Of a DNA stretch of 64,000 nt, positions 36,201 through 44,686 are shown piece by piece. Made by a program: the position numbers and the translations under genes. Location: NCBI GenBank assembly GCA_003858485.1, contig RQYD01000014.1, forward strand, positions 1 through 64,000, read 5' to 3'. Numbering within the stretch: position 1 is the stretch's first letter; each line of letters starts with the position of its first letter. The notes beneath the pieces were generated by a model. It saw nothing but the letters and a program-made list of their open reading frames with translations, searched no databases and was not told the origin of the DNA. Source of the DNA: Clostridiales bacterium COT073_COT-073. GTDB taxonomy: Bacteria; Bacillota; Clostridia; Lachnospirales; Vallitaleaceae.

Positions 36201-37799
36201 CGGAGTAATTCCGTCAGTACTGGCAGCAGCCGGATTTAATCCCAGCTTTAATTCTTCCTGATCCAGCAAGCCATCGCCATCACTGTCAACCGATAATGGA
36301 TTGGTGTGATGGACCGCCATTTCTGTGCCGTCGTCAATGCCGTCTCCATCACTGTCAGCCAGATCCGGGCGGGTGCCCAGTTCCTGCTCGCGGAGGTTGG
36401 TCAGGCCATCCTGGTCAAAGTCCTCATCAGCATCAGAAATACCATTGCCATCTGTATCGACTACCAATAAATCAGTAGTTAAATAGGAGAATTCAAAATA
36501 ATCATTTAAGCCATCGCCATCATTATCTGTTTTATCCGGATCCAGGCCAAGCATTTTCTTGGCATCAGCCGACAGCTCTTTGGGCTTATCCGGTTCCGGT
36601 TCAGCGGGAGTGGAAGGATCAGCGGAAGGAGAGGAGGGACTGGCGGGAGCAGGGTTACTGCTCAGGGCTTTGATTTTTCCTAAATCAAGTACTCCATCAA
36701 CAGCTTTGGTTGAATATTTGCCGTAAGAGATCAGCTTTCCCTTTTCGACAGAAAAGATTTCAAACTCTTGATTTTTTGGCAAAAAGATAGTTAGTTTACC
36801 GGCTTTGTCAGATTTAGCGGTAAAATAAGGATTGACTTTAAAATAAAAAGCAGTGTCGGCCAGTGCCTGACCTTGGCTATCTTTAACTAAGGCGGTCACT
36901 TCCTGACCGATTTCCGTATTTAATTTAAGGAAAGTCTGATAACCGGTTCTGACCATTACCTCACTTTTAAAGGCAATTCGGTTATCTTTGCTGATCAGCA
37001 CATCATAGCTGTCGGCAGCCAATTGACTGTGGAACAGGCCATTTTGGTCGGAGCTTACGGTTTGCCCATTTTGGTAATCGCCTTTGGGCAAGAAGGTAAT
37101 ATCAGCGTCAGCTAAGGCTTTGCCATCGGCATACAGTTTTCCGCTAATCCCGGAAGTACCGGCCAGTAGAGTATAGACATTGTTTAATAAAATGACCGAA
37201 TCAGCCCGGCTGATATTGTCCCGGGGGGCAAAGTTGCCGTCAGGTTTGCCATTAATTAATTTTAATTCCGCCATAGCAGCCACATGAGCAGCAGCGTAAT
37301 CAGAAATATTGTCCTGATCATTAAAACCTTTTAAATAAGTATTGTCATAGACATCAGTCAGAGACAAATAACGGCTGACAATGACAGCTGCATCCTGACG
37401 ACTGATTGGTTCATTCGAACCAAATCGGCCATCCGCATAGCCGGTAATTAAGTTGTGCCCGGCACTGGCCATCACAGCCGGATAAAACCAATCGCTGGCG
37501 GCTACGTCAGTAAAGGTGATGGCTGTACCGGCGGTTTCTGTCAGTTGAAAGGCCCGACTGAGCAGAGCTACAAATTCAGCCCGTGAAACTTGGCGGGCCG
37601 GAGCAAAACTACCATCCGGAAGACCTGACACAAATCCATTTTCCAGCCACTGACGAATGACGTCTTCGGCATAATGGCCTTTAACATCAGCAAATGGAGT
37701 TTCGGCCTCTTCTGCCAAAATGGGCAGGTTGATTTGAGAAAGGGTTAAAACAATCACTAAGACAACAGCAAAAATTCGGGAAAATATTTTTTTCGGCAT
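33207..37799 (-). CDS. giant SLH surface protein with TSP3 repeats, VWA domain and class 3 lipase-like domain
   Basis: 1530 residues. Signal peptide (about 1-30), three SLH domains (about 35-215: FADVKGHYAEDVIRQWLENG, VSRAEFVALLSRAF), two carboxypeptidase-regulatory-like beta domains, and a Pro/Ser linker. Calcium-binding TSP3-type DxDxDG repeats lie at about 420-505 and again near 1000 and 1060. A von Willebrand A domain (about 780-960) has the MIDAS FVLDTTGSM. A class 3 lipase-like alpha/beta hydrolase follows, with GHSRGAA near 1280 and NTDDMIPF after it. It would be wall-anchored by SLH binding to pyruvylated polymer (see csaB). The start follows AAAGGAGGAGAG; upstream in-frame codons lack an SD. 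Confidence 0.85.
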   Translation of the reverse strand: MPKKIFSRIFAVVLVIVLTLSQINLPILAEEAETPFADVKGHYAEDVIRQWLENGFVSGLPDGSFAPARQVSRAEFVALLSRAFQLTETAGTAITFTDVAASDWFYPAVMASAGHNLITGYADGRFGSNEPISRQDAAVIVSRYLSLTDVYDNTYLKGFNDQDNISDYAAAHVAAMAELKLINGKPDGNFAPRDNISRADSVILLNNVYTLLAGTSGISGKLYADGKALADADITFLPKGDYQNGQTVSSDQNGLFHSQLAADSYDVLISKDNRIAFKSEVMVRTGYQTFLKLNTEIGQEVTALVKDSQGQALADTAFYFKVNPYFTAKSDKAGKLTIFLPKNQEFEIFSVEKGKLISYGKYSTKAVDGVLDLGKIKALSSNPAPASPSSPSADPSTPAEPEPDKPKELSADAKKMLGLDPDKTDNDGDGLNDYFEFSYLTTDLLVVDTDGNGISDADEDFDQDGLTNLREQELGTRPDLADSDGDGIDDGTEMAVHHTNPLSVDSDGDGLLDQEELKLGLNPAAASTDGITPDGERTFPQTAAANIKDEELQNSDSLLVPSIAGDVPGDIARNVLLEKSHDYVLNDNRSILSDAINVSTGYEQPLELSFAIQPGFTGDTKNLAIAALGENGITLVETSHDPENNQLSGQINGSGTYFVVDLNEFLKGLGIDVFANLQTPDTGSVERAVPLTVALNPVSLLAEDTDHDQYKYFYNQEGKLIDKKRILSSEDDAVENQNLDTRQQAETLSATPEAIDLEMMSLDLFMDDPVLPVRGKATGKADIAFVLDTTGSMDDDIMNVAANINNFVDRLMSEYNVDVNFSIITYNDIINVPNSTKIHQYLNSNWFTNVNLFKQEVIRIAQNDVGDGWDETPLDGLGMAKALDWRSNSAKFVILLTDEWSSEYNTYNYANLQEVTQAFADSKICVSVITEPSLQPFYQMLWEKTNGLYGNIFDNFSSVLIKLADKIGDITNADGEWVFLSDFQAVKLSAPLSQADTNDTDSDGLTDATELGSSEEKDMLPYIQALTNLHDIPVESYQGKTTLTVWNYLSNPVLLDTDYDGLPDGNVDYDGQATVPDTNPRNHSFAGKLHWDESGPQVSQQNLKFKVNYGLLFEDNTIYKKDLAMLTSLYATDIYQNSYIMVNEGINGGSDNTTDFPSLFGLKDVENLKINAADYQADPDDLSEIMIGHRQVSYKGATKEIVVISVRGTNGTHEEWTSNFDIGADTDKYYAATGQHPHWLNKQNHKGFDVAANRLIEKIEDYLSRYSLNNSPKTILLTGHSRGAAIANLIGANYEVKPDTTTYTYAFATPNNTTAGNVRDYKTIFNIINTDDMIPFMPVSPWGFDKYGVIKEISVEKHYENSLGGAEEGTWEWFVGRDYNNDSGTQRTLNAFAKITKNRDQLYPLDTSDEAKVWENDWGHVTKAGAEKELKELSSDLEKEKLLRFCKLYIVGGGWFTPYHVEINYSPAYATQVMANMIVGVGPRLGRDLAGKYADAKTSFVLSSGVLGVGGMTHPHLPITYYVIAYNDFQ

Positions 37800-38007
37800 T
37801 CTCTCCTCCTTTAAAGAAAAGTGGTGTAGTAGTGGTTTGCTTAATGGGATATCAGTCTTTTGAACTTTCTGAAACAGTTTTTCGGGCATCTGACCAAAAA
37901 CAATCTTAAATAGCTGTGATTGGAGTAAAACAGGGCCAAAAAACAGTTGTGAGTGATAAAAAAGTAGAATAAAAAGCAAACCTTATATGTATCATTTTAC
38001 TATAAAG

Positions 38008-38039
38008 ACAAAAAAAATCAATAAATTTTTTTATTGATT
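38008..38039 (-). terminator. minus-strand hairpin with T-run
   Basis: 10-bp perfect stem (38016-38025 with 38030-38039). On the minus strand it is followed by eight T. It lies between the AraC remnant and the giant surface-protein gene. Confidence 0.55.
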
Positions 38040-38115
38040 TCGGGAAAAAGGGATTGATTTTTAATATGAATTTTAGCTTAGCTCCAGGCCAGAAATCTTA
38101 AAAAACTCAAAATAA

Positions 38116-38242
38116 TTTATGACATTTTTCCGGAAACCAGTTTCTTGTATTGATAAGGAGTTTTTCCGGTATGATTTTTAAATAAGCGCTGAAAATAACT
38201 GGGGTTATTTTTATAGCCGATCATAGCCGGAAAAAACAAACG
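38116..38242 (-). pseudogene. AraC-family regulator remnant (C-terminal helix-turn-helix only)
   Basis: Reading the minus strand from about 38242 to the stop at 38118-38116 gives AMIGYKNNPSYFQRLFKNHT followed by GKTPYQYKKL, the last helix-turn-helix of an AraC protein. Nothing upstream matches the rest of such a protein, and the hairpin at 38238-38281 interrupts it. It is the tail of a deleted regulator gene. Confidence 0.75.
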
Positions 38243-38285
38243 CTTCCCTCTAATATTGATCACTACTTGAAGGAAGCGTTTTTAT
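38231..38285 (-). terminator. bidirectional-looking terminator
   Basis: AAACGCTTCC/GGAAGCGTTT (38238-38247 with 38272-38281) has T-runs on both strands. It probably ends the minus-strand gene at 38359. Confidence 0.65.
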
Positions 38286-38358
38286 GACAATTATTGTTTT
38301 ATTTTTTCATAGCCAAAACATCATTGGCCAGAAGATATAGGGATTCAGCCAATTGTTA

Positions 38359-39513
38359 TCATTGTAATGTGCTGCCGCAATTAGGACACATGGCTGATCC
38401 GGTCGGGGTAGGTTTCCCGCAAAAAGGACAAGCTACTACCATGCCGCCCATGGTTCCCATTGCTCCGGCACCCATCATGCCGGCTTGAGGATAACCTTGC
38501 ATTCCTGGCTGCATACCCATTGGCTGCATTCCTGGCTGCATACCCATTGGTTGCATTCCCGGTTGCATACCCATTGGTTGCATTCCCGGTTGCATGCCCA
38601 TTTGCATTCCTGGCTGCATTCCGGGTTGCATGCCCATTGGCTGCATTCCTGGCTGCATACCCATTGGCTGCATCCCCGGCTGCATGCCCATTTGCATTCC
38701 CGGTTGCATGCCCATTGGCTGCATTCCTGGCTGCATGCCCATTTGCATTCCCGGTTGGGCATATCCCATTTGTCCCATTCCAACTCCACCCATCATTGGA
38801 TTGCCTTTGATTTGTTCGCATAATTGCATGACCTGGAAGCAGGCTTGGTAGCGATTCATTAAATTGCCGTCGCTGGTGGAAACATCAATTCTGATCGAGT
38901 TGATATAAGGATGATTAACTGTAAAATTCAAATTTAAGCCGGTAATATCTTTCAGCATCCCATCCTCGGTATAGGCATTATTTTCCCGGCGGACATATTG
39001 CTGAATTTGCGGTGGTAAATTTAAAGGATTGGCAAAGGGATTCATTTGATTGACTTTACGAATTGCTTGCTGATTGGCTTCACCGGTCCGATTATCCATA
39101 GTATCACGGCTGTCCGGCACACCATCTCCGTCAGAATCTTTGGTAAAGGCATCATAATCTTCGCTGATATAATAATCAACTAATTGATTAAACTGAAAGA
39201 TTTCCGGATTTCCTTCCCGATAGTCACGGCCACAGGCAAAATAAAACAAATGGTTGGTATTATCGACCACCAGCTCGGAATTAGGTCCGGCTGTCGCCGA
39301 GCGCTGAAATTGAGAATATTTGATTTTGTTTTGCTCTCTTTCCGCTAAATGCTGCTGCACATCGGCAATCGTGCGCTGTGACCAGTCAGATGAAAAACCG
39401 CTCAGCTTTTTGCTGCATGCTGAGCACAAATAGCCCTCGGATAATTTCATTCGAGTTAATAGATTAACCTTGTCATTACATAGTTCGCAGAATTTTTTTT
39501 CAAAAAATGCCAT
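38359..39513 (-). CDS. zinc-ribbon protein with calcium-type repeat and GMQP tandem repeats
   Basis: 384 residues, no signal peptide. The N-terminus has four Cys in CxxC pairs (CELCNDK, CSAC), a DUF4428-like ribbon. A DSDGDGVPD motif (about 125) resembles the TSP3 loops of the giant surface protein. A long Met/Gln/Pro/Gly repeat follows (units like GMQPGMQPM), and the C-terminus is a second zinc ribbon (CPFCGKPTPTGSAMCPNC). Probably cytoplasmic; function unknown. The ATG follows AAAGGAGGAGAG, the same SD context as the giant surface protein. Confidence 0.75.
   Translation of the reverse strand: MAFFEKKFCELCNDKVNLLTRMKLSEGYLCSACSKKLSGFSSDWSQRTIADVQQHLAEREQNKIKYSQFQRSATAGPNSELVVDNTNHLFYFACGRDYREGNPEIFQFNQLVDYYISEDYDAFTKDSDGDGVPDSRDTMDNRTGEANQQAIRKVNQMNPFANPLNLPPQIQQYVRRENNAYTEDGMLKDITGLNLNFTVNHPYINSIRIDVSTSDGNLMNRYQACFQVMQLCEQIKGNPMMGGVGMGQMGYAQPGMQMGMQPGMQPMGMQPGMQMGMQPGMQPMGMQPGMQPMGMQPGMQPGMQMGMQPGMQPMGMQPGMQPMGMQPGMQPMGMQPGMQGYPQAGMMGAGAMGTMGGMVVACPFCGKPTPTGSAMCPNCGSTLQ
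38490..38760 (-). repeat. tandem 27-bp-type repeat coding for Met-Gln-Pro-Gly units
   Basis: About ten imperfect units of TTGCATTCCCGGTTGCAT type run across the gene. They create several long overlapping open frames on both strands that are artefacts of the repeat. Confidence 0.85.
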
Positions 39514-39677
39514 GTTCTCTCCTCCTTTAAATGATTGTTTTAAATATTCCACTCAACTTTTTCGGGGCTGGCCCAATTGCTTTCCGGCTATGCCTTTAGC
39601 GATTTTCGGTATGAATTGGTGAGCAAGATCTGACCAAAAGAATATGATTTTCTCTGGTCGAAATCCTTTGACTTTAG

Positions 39678-39703
39678 TTTGAGGGATGTTCCTTTCCCTC
39701 AAA
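39678..39703. repeat. 9-bp hairpin in the 39514-39841 gap
   Basis: TTTGAGGGA/TCCCTCAAA (39678-39686 with 39695-39703). No T-run and no gene in this gap; promoter elements for the minus-strand gene ending at 38359 are presumably here but none is clear. Confidence 0.4.
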
Positions 39704-39841
39704 GAAGGTGTTTAAGCACAGAAATAAGTTGAGACTTTTACTTTTAAATTACAGTGACCGGCTGTTTAACTGAAAAATAACTACTTAGAAGAGTTTTTCG
39801 GATTTTCAGAATCAGCGCCGGCATTGTTGATGAGGACCGGA

Positions 39842-41320
39842 TCATTTATAATCAATAATGGTAATTCGGCCTTCGACATCACGGTTAAGCGTTTTATGTG
39901 AAGATAAATATTCTTCCAAAATATCCAGACAAGAAGTGGAAACAATGGTTGGCTTGGCCAGTGCTGAAATTTTATCTTCTGTAAGATTCAGGAAACTTTC
40001 AATATTATTGAAGTGGAATTTTTGCATACCAATTGAAAAAATATCCTGATCTTTAACTTCCTTCCCATTGAAGGTCAGACTTAGTATTTTTTTGTGCCGA
40101 TAGGAATAAACCAATTGTAATCCTTTAGAGAGTTGATAAAATTCGGTTTTACCTAAAAAGGCATCATCACGCAACATATAGGTCAACATTTGGCGCAGGT
40201 CTTGACCGCTGACTTTAAGCATATAAATTCCGTCATCATAGGGAAAGGTTTCAATTAATTTGCCATACTCAACGATCGGACCCAGTAAATCATTGCGAAT
40301 ACTGCCGGAGCCAAGAAGCATTACATCAATGCCTAAACTCTCTTTAAAAATGTCTGCAAACAAATTTCCTAAGGCCGTTTCAGTATTTCGGCGCGGATGG
40401 GTTAAAGGACGACTGAAACGAGTGACGACACGGGCATATTTTTGGTCGGTGATCGTCTTATATTTACGGATCAGATTATCCAGTTGCTCATCGACCGGAC
40501 AGTTTTGGGCATTGATCGGAATACAGTTCCAGGTATAGCTTTCCACGCTATTGGTATCCGTATTGACAACAATATCAAAACGCCCGATTTGGTCAGTGCC
40601 GACACCGGCCTGAGCAATTAATATCCCATTGACTTCAACCGGCTGTTCCATTAAGGTATGAGAATGTCCGCCAATAATAACATCAACCCCCCATTCCGGC
40701 TGTAAGAGAGCAGCCAGTTCTTTATCGGCTTCAAAACCGATATGGGTTAAAAGAACGGTAAAATCAATATCAATCCGGTTATAGGTATTACAGATCCGGC
40801 CAATTTCGTTTGCGGCTTCTTCTACACCGATAAAGGAACCAATTAAATCATCCTGTTTGGCCTGAGCTAAAATTTCATTGGTGATGATCCCGATAAATAA
40901 GATTTTCATGCCATCAATTTCCATAATATGATAGGGCGGAAACAAACGGGCATGATTGGTCTTGATAAATAAATTGGCATTGATAATTGGAAACTGCGCA
41001 CATTTTTCAATAAAGAGTAAATGGGCAATGCCATAGTCAATCTCATGGTTGCCGATGGTGACAATATCAGGGGCCAGAGCGTTCATGATCTCAATGGTGG
41101 AAATGCCTTTGTATTCACTATCAATGACGGAGCCGCGAAACATATCGCCGGCAATGGCATAGATCACATTTGACTCTTCGGCCCGAACCTGATTGATATA
41201 GCCGGACAACATAGAAACACCACCCACTAAATTATCATCCACCTTTTCGGCCAAAAAATCGCCATGTAAATCATTGGAGTGAAGAAGAGTTAATTTTTTT
41301 AAATGTTTTTTGAAATCCAT
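39842..41320 (-). CDS. metallophosphoesterase/5'-nucleotidase family protein
   Basis: 492 residues. The metal-site motifs LLHSNDLHGD, AGDMFRGS, GNHEIDYG and GGHSHTL are complete, followed by a 5'-nucleotidase C-terminal domain (LGNLFADIFKES, LLGSGSIRND, FPYDDGIYML). It hydrolyses nucleotides or related phosphoesters. From the chosen start (after GGGAGGT) it has no signal peptide, like YunD-type cytoplasmic enzymes. An in-frame ATG at 41404 with AAGGAG close by would add a hydrophobic leader, so export cannot be excluded. Confidence 0.85.
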   Translation of the reverse strand: MDFKKHLKKLTLLHSNDLHGDFLAEKVDDNLVGGVSMLSGYINQVRAEESNVIYAIAGDMFRGSVIDSEYKGISTIEIMNALAPDIVTIGNHEIDYGIAHLLFIEKCAQFPIINANLFIKTNHARLFPPYHIMEIDGMKILFIGIITNEILAQAKQDDLIGSFIGVEEAANEIGRICNTYNRIDIDFTVLLTHIGFEADKELAALLQPEWGVDVIIGGHSHTLMEQPVEVNGILIAQAGVGTDQIGRFDIVVNTDTNSVESYTWNCIPINAQNCPVDEQLDNLIRKYKTITDQKYARVVTRFSRPLTHPRRNTETALGNLFADIFKESLGIDVMLLGSGSIRNDLLGPIVEYGKLIETFPYDDGIYMLKVSGQDLRQMLTYMLRDDAFLGKTEFYQLSKGLQLVYSYRHKKILSLTFNGKEVKDQDIFSIGMQKFHFNNIESFLNLTEDKISALAKPTIVSTSCLDILEEYLSSHKTLNRDVEGRITIIDYK

Positions 41321-41735
41321 AAAGACACCTCCCTGGTAAAGAGGTATGAATGGAAAAAGAAGTTGCAAACACAAAAATATTGCAAACGAATCACCCCATA
41401 GCATACTCTCCTTATTGTTTCCCCTATATGCTCTCGTTTGATAATCATATGATGTATATTTATTTTTGATGTTTTAGAATATGATTTCTCTCTATTTCTC
41501 ATAGTATATCATATTTTTTTAAAAAATGCGATACCTTTTTTTCCAGAGTTTTATCCTTTTTTCTGTTTTTAAAAAAATACTTATTTTTAAAGCAATTAAA
41601 AAGAATTGACTTGAATTTTATTTTTACCAAAATTATTCGTACTGACCATCTCCTGCTTCTTTACTTTTAAGATTTGAAATGATACAATGTGGAAAATCGG
41701 GATAGGAAAAAATGATACTAAATGGAGGCGTTTTT
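41321..41735. other. divergent intergenic region
   Basis: It holds the leader of the minus-strand phosphatase, in which ACCTC can pair with the GAGGT of its own Shine-Dalgarno. It also holds a weak plus-strand promoter (TACAAT at 41683-41688) and a minus-strand TATACT (complement of 41503-41508). No gene seen. Confidence 0.4.
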
Positions 41736-42053
41736 TTGAAAAAATGTAAAATTACCGTCATGCGGATCGTGGAGCACAAGGATTTAATGGAAAAATATGA
41801 AAATCCAATGGAACAGGCTTGTGACATGAAAGAAGGACAGGTTTTTATTGCTGACGGCTGGAAAAAACCGGAGGGCATGTGTGACAGTGCTTGGGAAACC
41901 ATGTCGCCTTTTGTGATGACGCTGGCTCATGGCGGAGAGGATATTTATAATGGCTGGATGAAAAATAAAAAATCGGCCATGATCTCCTGTAATGATGGTT
42001 TTCGGCCAGTCAGTTTTTATATTGAAGTGATGGAAGATGAGGAAGGAAAATGA
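41736..42053 (+). CDS. TIGR04076-family small protein
   Basis: 105 residues: KKCKITVMRIVEH, MKEGQVFIADGWKKPEGMC, AWETMSPFVMTLAHGG. This small conserved family is of unknown function. The TTG at 41736 is preferred because GGAGG (41724-41728) stands 7 nt upstream and the family starts with MKKxKITV. An ATG at 41712 would add eight residues with a poorer SD. It overlaps csaB by 4 bp. Confidence 0.75.
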   Translation: MKKCKITVMRIVEHKDLMEKYENPMEQACDMKEGQVFIADGWKKPEGMCDSAWETMSPFVMTLAHGGEDIYNGWMKNKKSAMISCNDGFRPVSFYIEVMEDEEGK

Positions 42054-43138
42054 AAAAGGTAGTGGTATCGGGATATTACGGCTTTAAAAATTCAGGAGAT
42101 GATGCGATTTTGTCATCAATTTGCGCGGATTTGCGGGCGATTTCCAAGGAAATTGCAGTTACGATCCTGTCCAACACACCGGAAGAAGTGCCGGCAGAAT
42201 ACGGCTTTCCGGCAGTCCATCGCTTTCGCTTTTGGCCGGTGGTCAAAGCTCTGAAAGCTTGCGATTTGCTGCTGATGGGAGGTGGCAGTCTGCTGCAGGA
42301 CGGAACCAGTTCACGTTCTTTATATTACTATTTGGGCTTGATTTGGCTGGCCAAATTATTTGGGGCAAAAGTAATTTTATACGCCAACGGCATTGGTCCG
42401 GTCCATCGCCGGCGCAATCAATGGCTGACCCGGATGATCGTCAATCAGGTCGATACCATTACTTTAAGAGAGCATTTATCTTTAGAGGTACTGTCTAAAC
42501 TGAAAATAACCAGACCCAAGATTGCTGTAACAGCTGATCCGGTCTTTAATTTAAAGCTGGATCACAGCATTTCCAAGGAAAAGATCTATCAACAAGAGGG
42601 AATTGTTGCCGGTAAGCCGATAGTAGGCGTGATGTTTCGCAGCTGGCAGCAGGAAGAGGCCTATGTTAAGAAAATGAGCAACTTATGCGATTGGTTGATT
42701 GATAAATATGATGTGCAAATTGTGTTTGTACCCATGCGTTTTCCGGCCGATATTCGGATCGCTGAGGATATGCAGGCAAAAATGAAACATCCGGCAGTAG
42801 TGATCCGTAATTATTACACATCACAGGAAATCATTGCCTTGATCGCCGATATGAAACTGGTTCTGAGCATGCGTCTGCATGCGCTGATTTATGCGGCCAT
42901 TCAAAATGTGCCGATGATGGGCTTTAATTATGATCCCAAGGTCCTTTATTATGTACGGGAGCTGGATATTGAATGTGTTAATCATATGCATCACATTCGC
43001 CTGGATGAAATTGAAGGTTCAATTGATGAGATGATGAAATGTCCGGAAAAATATCAGGCCAAAATTATGGAAAATACACTCAGACTAAAAAAAGAAGCCA
43101 AAGAAAATCGGGGTTATTTGCAGGAGCTGTTAGTATAA
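42050..43138 (+). CDS. csaB: polysaccharide pyruvyl transferase CsaB
   Basis: 362 residues. VVVSGYYGFKNSGDDAIL, LLLMGGGSLLQDGTSSRSLYYY, YANGIGPV and MRLHALIYAA are CsaB-type signatures. It adds a ketal pyruvate to secondary cell-wall polymer, the ligand recognised by SLH domains. The window has two SLH-type proteins that depend on this step. The start overlaps the previous stop (ATGA), so the two genes are coupled. Confidence 0.9.
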   Translation: MKKVVVSGYYGFKNSGDDAILSSICADLRAISKEIAVTILSNTPEEVPAEYGFPAVHRFRFWPVVKALKACDLLLMGGGSLLQDGTSSRSLYYYLGLIWLAKLFGAKVILYANGIGPVHRRRNQWLTRMIVNQVDTITLREHLSLEVLSKLKITRPKIAVTADPVFNLKLDHSISKEKIYQQEGIVAGKPIVGVMFRSWQQEEAYVKKMSNLCDWLIDKYDVQIVFVPMRFPADIRIAEDMQAKMKHPAVVIRNYYTSQEIIALIADMKLVLSMRLHALIYAAIQNVPMMGFNYDPKVLYYVRELDIECVNHMHHIRLDEIEGSIDEMMKCPEKYQAKIMENTLRLKKEAKENRGYLQELLV

Positions 43139-43412
43139 AGGATTAAATTTTCAATAGTTTTTTGGTTTTGCTTCGCTCCCTGTTTTGCCGCTTGTGGCGC
43201 AAGAGTTTTATCGAAATCCTTTGTCTGCCTACAAGGCCGCCAAGGACTGCGGCGGTACATGCCCGAAAAGATGGCTCCAAAGATGGTGGGAAAGCGGAGC
43301 AATAAACTGTTGATGCGGCAGATATGAGCAAGCGGGCAGGGTCTTTCTTAGGAAACTTTGAAAAATCAGAAAACATGTTACTATTCATGAAAATCAAAAA
43401 GCGAGGAATAAA
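43139..43412. other. GC-richer intergenic segment
   Basis: A 274-bp gap with several short hairpins (e.g. TTGCCGCTTGTGGCGCAA at 43185-43202) and no gene. It may be a decayed repeat like those at 54-62 kb, but I could not align it to them with confidence. Confidence 0.3.
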
Positions 43413-44375
43413 GTGCGGGTATTTAAACCGGAAGTATTTCAAGGAGTAAACAAGAAGAAAAATTATTTTGAAGGTTGGTATTATAAATTGATCAGTCAGG
43501 ATAAAAAACATGTGATTGCTTTTATTTCCGGAGTGTCCTTTGATAAAACCGGTAACAATCGACATGCTTTTATTCAGTTTTTTAATGCAGTGACTGGACA
43601 GACCGAGTATTTTCGTTTCCGGACAGAAGATTTTCAAGCAGAGAAAGATTGCCTGGATGTCCGGATTGGGCCAAATCATTTTTCAAAAGTGAAATTAAAA
43701 GTTGATTTAAAAAGTGCGCATATGTCAATTCAAGGGGATTTGCAATTTTCGGATATTATCAGTTATCCTTCAACCTGGCTGGAGCCGGGGATTATGGGAC
43801 CATTTTCGTATTTTCCTTTGATGGAATGTTATCATGGCATTGTGAATATTCATCAAACGATTTCTGGCGTTTTGACCATTAATGGGGAAACTATTGATTT
43901 TGACCGGGGATATGGTTATATTGAAAAGGATTGGGGAAAATCCTTTCCTAAAGCATGGGTGTGGATGCAGTCCAATCATTTTGGTCAGGAAGATATATCC
44001 TTTATGTTTTCGGTAGCCACCATTCCTTTTTTGATTCGATCCTTCACCGGGTTTTTATGTTTTTTCCGCAGAGGTCACCAGTTTTACCGGTTTGCCACAT
44101 ATTCCGGGGCAAAAGTGATTTATTATAGAAAACATGGAATTTATCTGGATGTGGTCATTCGCGATCGCAAATATGAATTGAGGTTTCGGGCAGTCAATCA
44201 TCAAACTGGCAGTTTGCTTGCCCCTGTGGATGGAGAAATGGGAAGGACAATTGAAGAAAGCATTACCGCCCAAATTTATGTAAAGCTTTATGACAGAAGG
44301 GGAACTCTTTTATTTGCCGGAGTTGGAAGAAATGCAGGACTGGAACTGATCAATTTTCAAGAAATTTGGCGGTAA
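43413..44375 (+). CDS. tocopherol-cyclase-like protein
   Basis: 320 residues, no signal peptide. NYFEGWYYKLIS, SYPSTWLEPGIMGPFSYFP, the central GYGYIEKDWGKSFP and WVWMQSNHF match the tocopherol cyclase-like family (PF14249) of plants and some bacteria. Anaerobic Firmicutes do not make tocopherol, so the substrate here is unknown, perhaps a lipid. The start is a GTG after GCGAGGAA. Monocistronic. Confidence 0.75.
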   Translation: MRVFKPEVFQGVNKKKNYFEGWYYKLISQDKKHVIAFISGVSFDKTGNNRHAFIQFFNAVTGQTEYFRFRTEDFQAEKDCLDVRIGPNHFSKVKLKVDLKSAHMSIQGDLQFSDIISYPSTWLEPGIMGPFSYFPLMECYHGIVNIHQTISGVLTINGETIDFDRGYGYIEKDWGKSFPKAWVWMQSNHFGQEDISFMFSVATIPFLIRSFTGFLCFFRRGHQFYRFATYSGAKVIYYRKHGIYLDVVIRDRKYELRFRAVNHQTGSLLAPVDGEMGRTIEESITAQIYVKLYDRRGTLLFAGVGRNAGLELINFQEIWR

Positions 44376-44517
44376 AGCCGGGGAGTTTTTGCAAAAATTA
44401 AGCAACTCCCTCTATTCAAAACATTAAATATAGTGTATGATAGAAGGGAGATAGCTTTGCTTTGAATGGATAAGGAGTTGGGCTGCTGCCGCTGCATCTG
44501 TTTGCCTGAAAAAAAGA

Positions 44518-44546
44518 TTGACAAATTATCAGTCAGAGTTTATAAT
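44518..44546 (+). promoter_or_regulatory. consensus promoter of tRNA-Thr
   Basis: TTGACA (44518-44523), 17-bp spacer, TATAAT (44541-44546), directly ahead of the tRNA. Confidence 0.9.
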
Positions 44547-44560
44547 ACAGATGTTTTATT

Positions 44561-44633
44561 GCTTTCATAGCACAGTTGGTAGTGCAATGCATTCGTAATG
44601 CATAGGTCGCCGGTTCGAGTCCGGCTGAAAGCT
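44561..44633 (+). tRNA. tRNA-Thr (anticodon CGT)
   Basis: 73-nt cloverleaf: acceptor GCTTTCA/TGAAAGC perfect, D arm GCAC/GTGC, anticodon stem ATGCA/TGCAT around TTCGTAA with anticodon CGT at 44594-44596, T arm GCCGG/CCGGC with TTCGAGT. The discriminator is T and CCA is not encoded. It reads codon ACG. Confidence 0.95.
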
Positions 44634-44640
44634 GTAAAAA

Positions 44641-44670
44641 AAGCTGTCATGTATGACAGCTTTTTTTTTA
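44641..44670 (+). terminator. terminator of tRNA-Thr
   Basis: 9-bp stem AAGCTGTCA/TGACAGCTT with a TGTA loop (44641-44649 with 44654-44662), then seven more T. Confidence 0.9.
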
Positions 44671-44686
44671 GGAATGCCGGGAACGG

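Noticed and set aside
38490-38760. CRISPR-like periodic repeat
   Set aside because: Units are contiguous without unique spacers and encode a protein repeat. No cas genes are present in the window.
38381-38851. Several long plus- and minus-strand frames over the repeat tract at 38.4-38.8 kb
   Set aside because: Short-period repeats keep all frames open; only the minus-strand frame from 39513 has an SD, zinc ribbons and non-repetitive domains.
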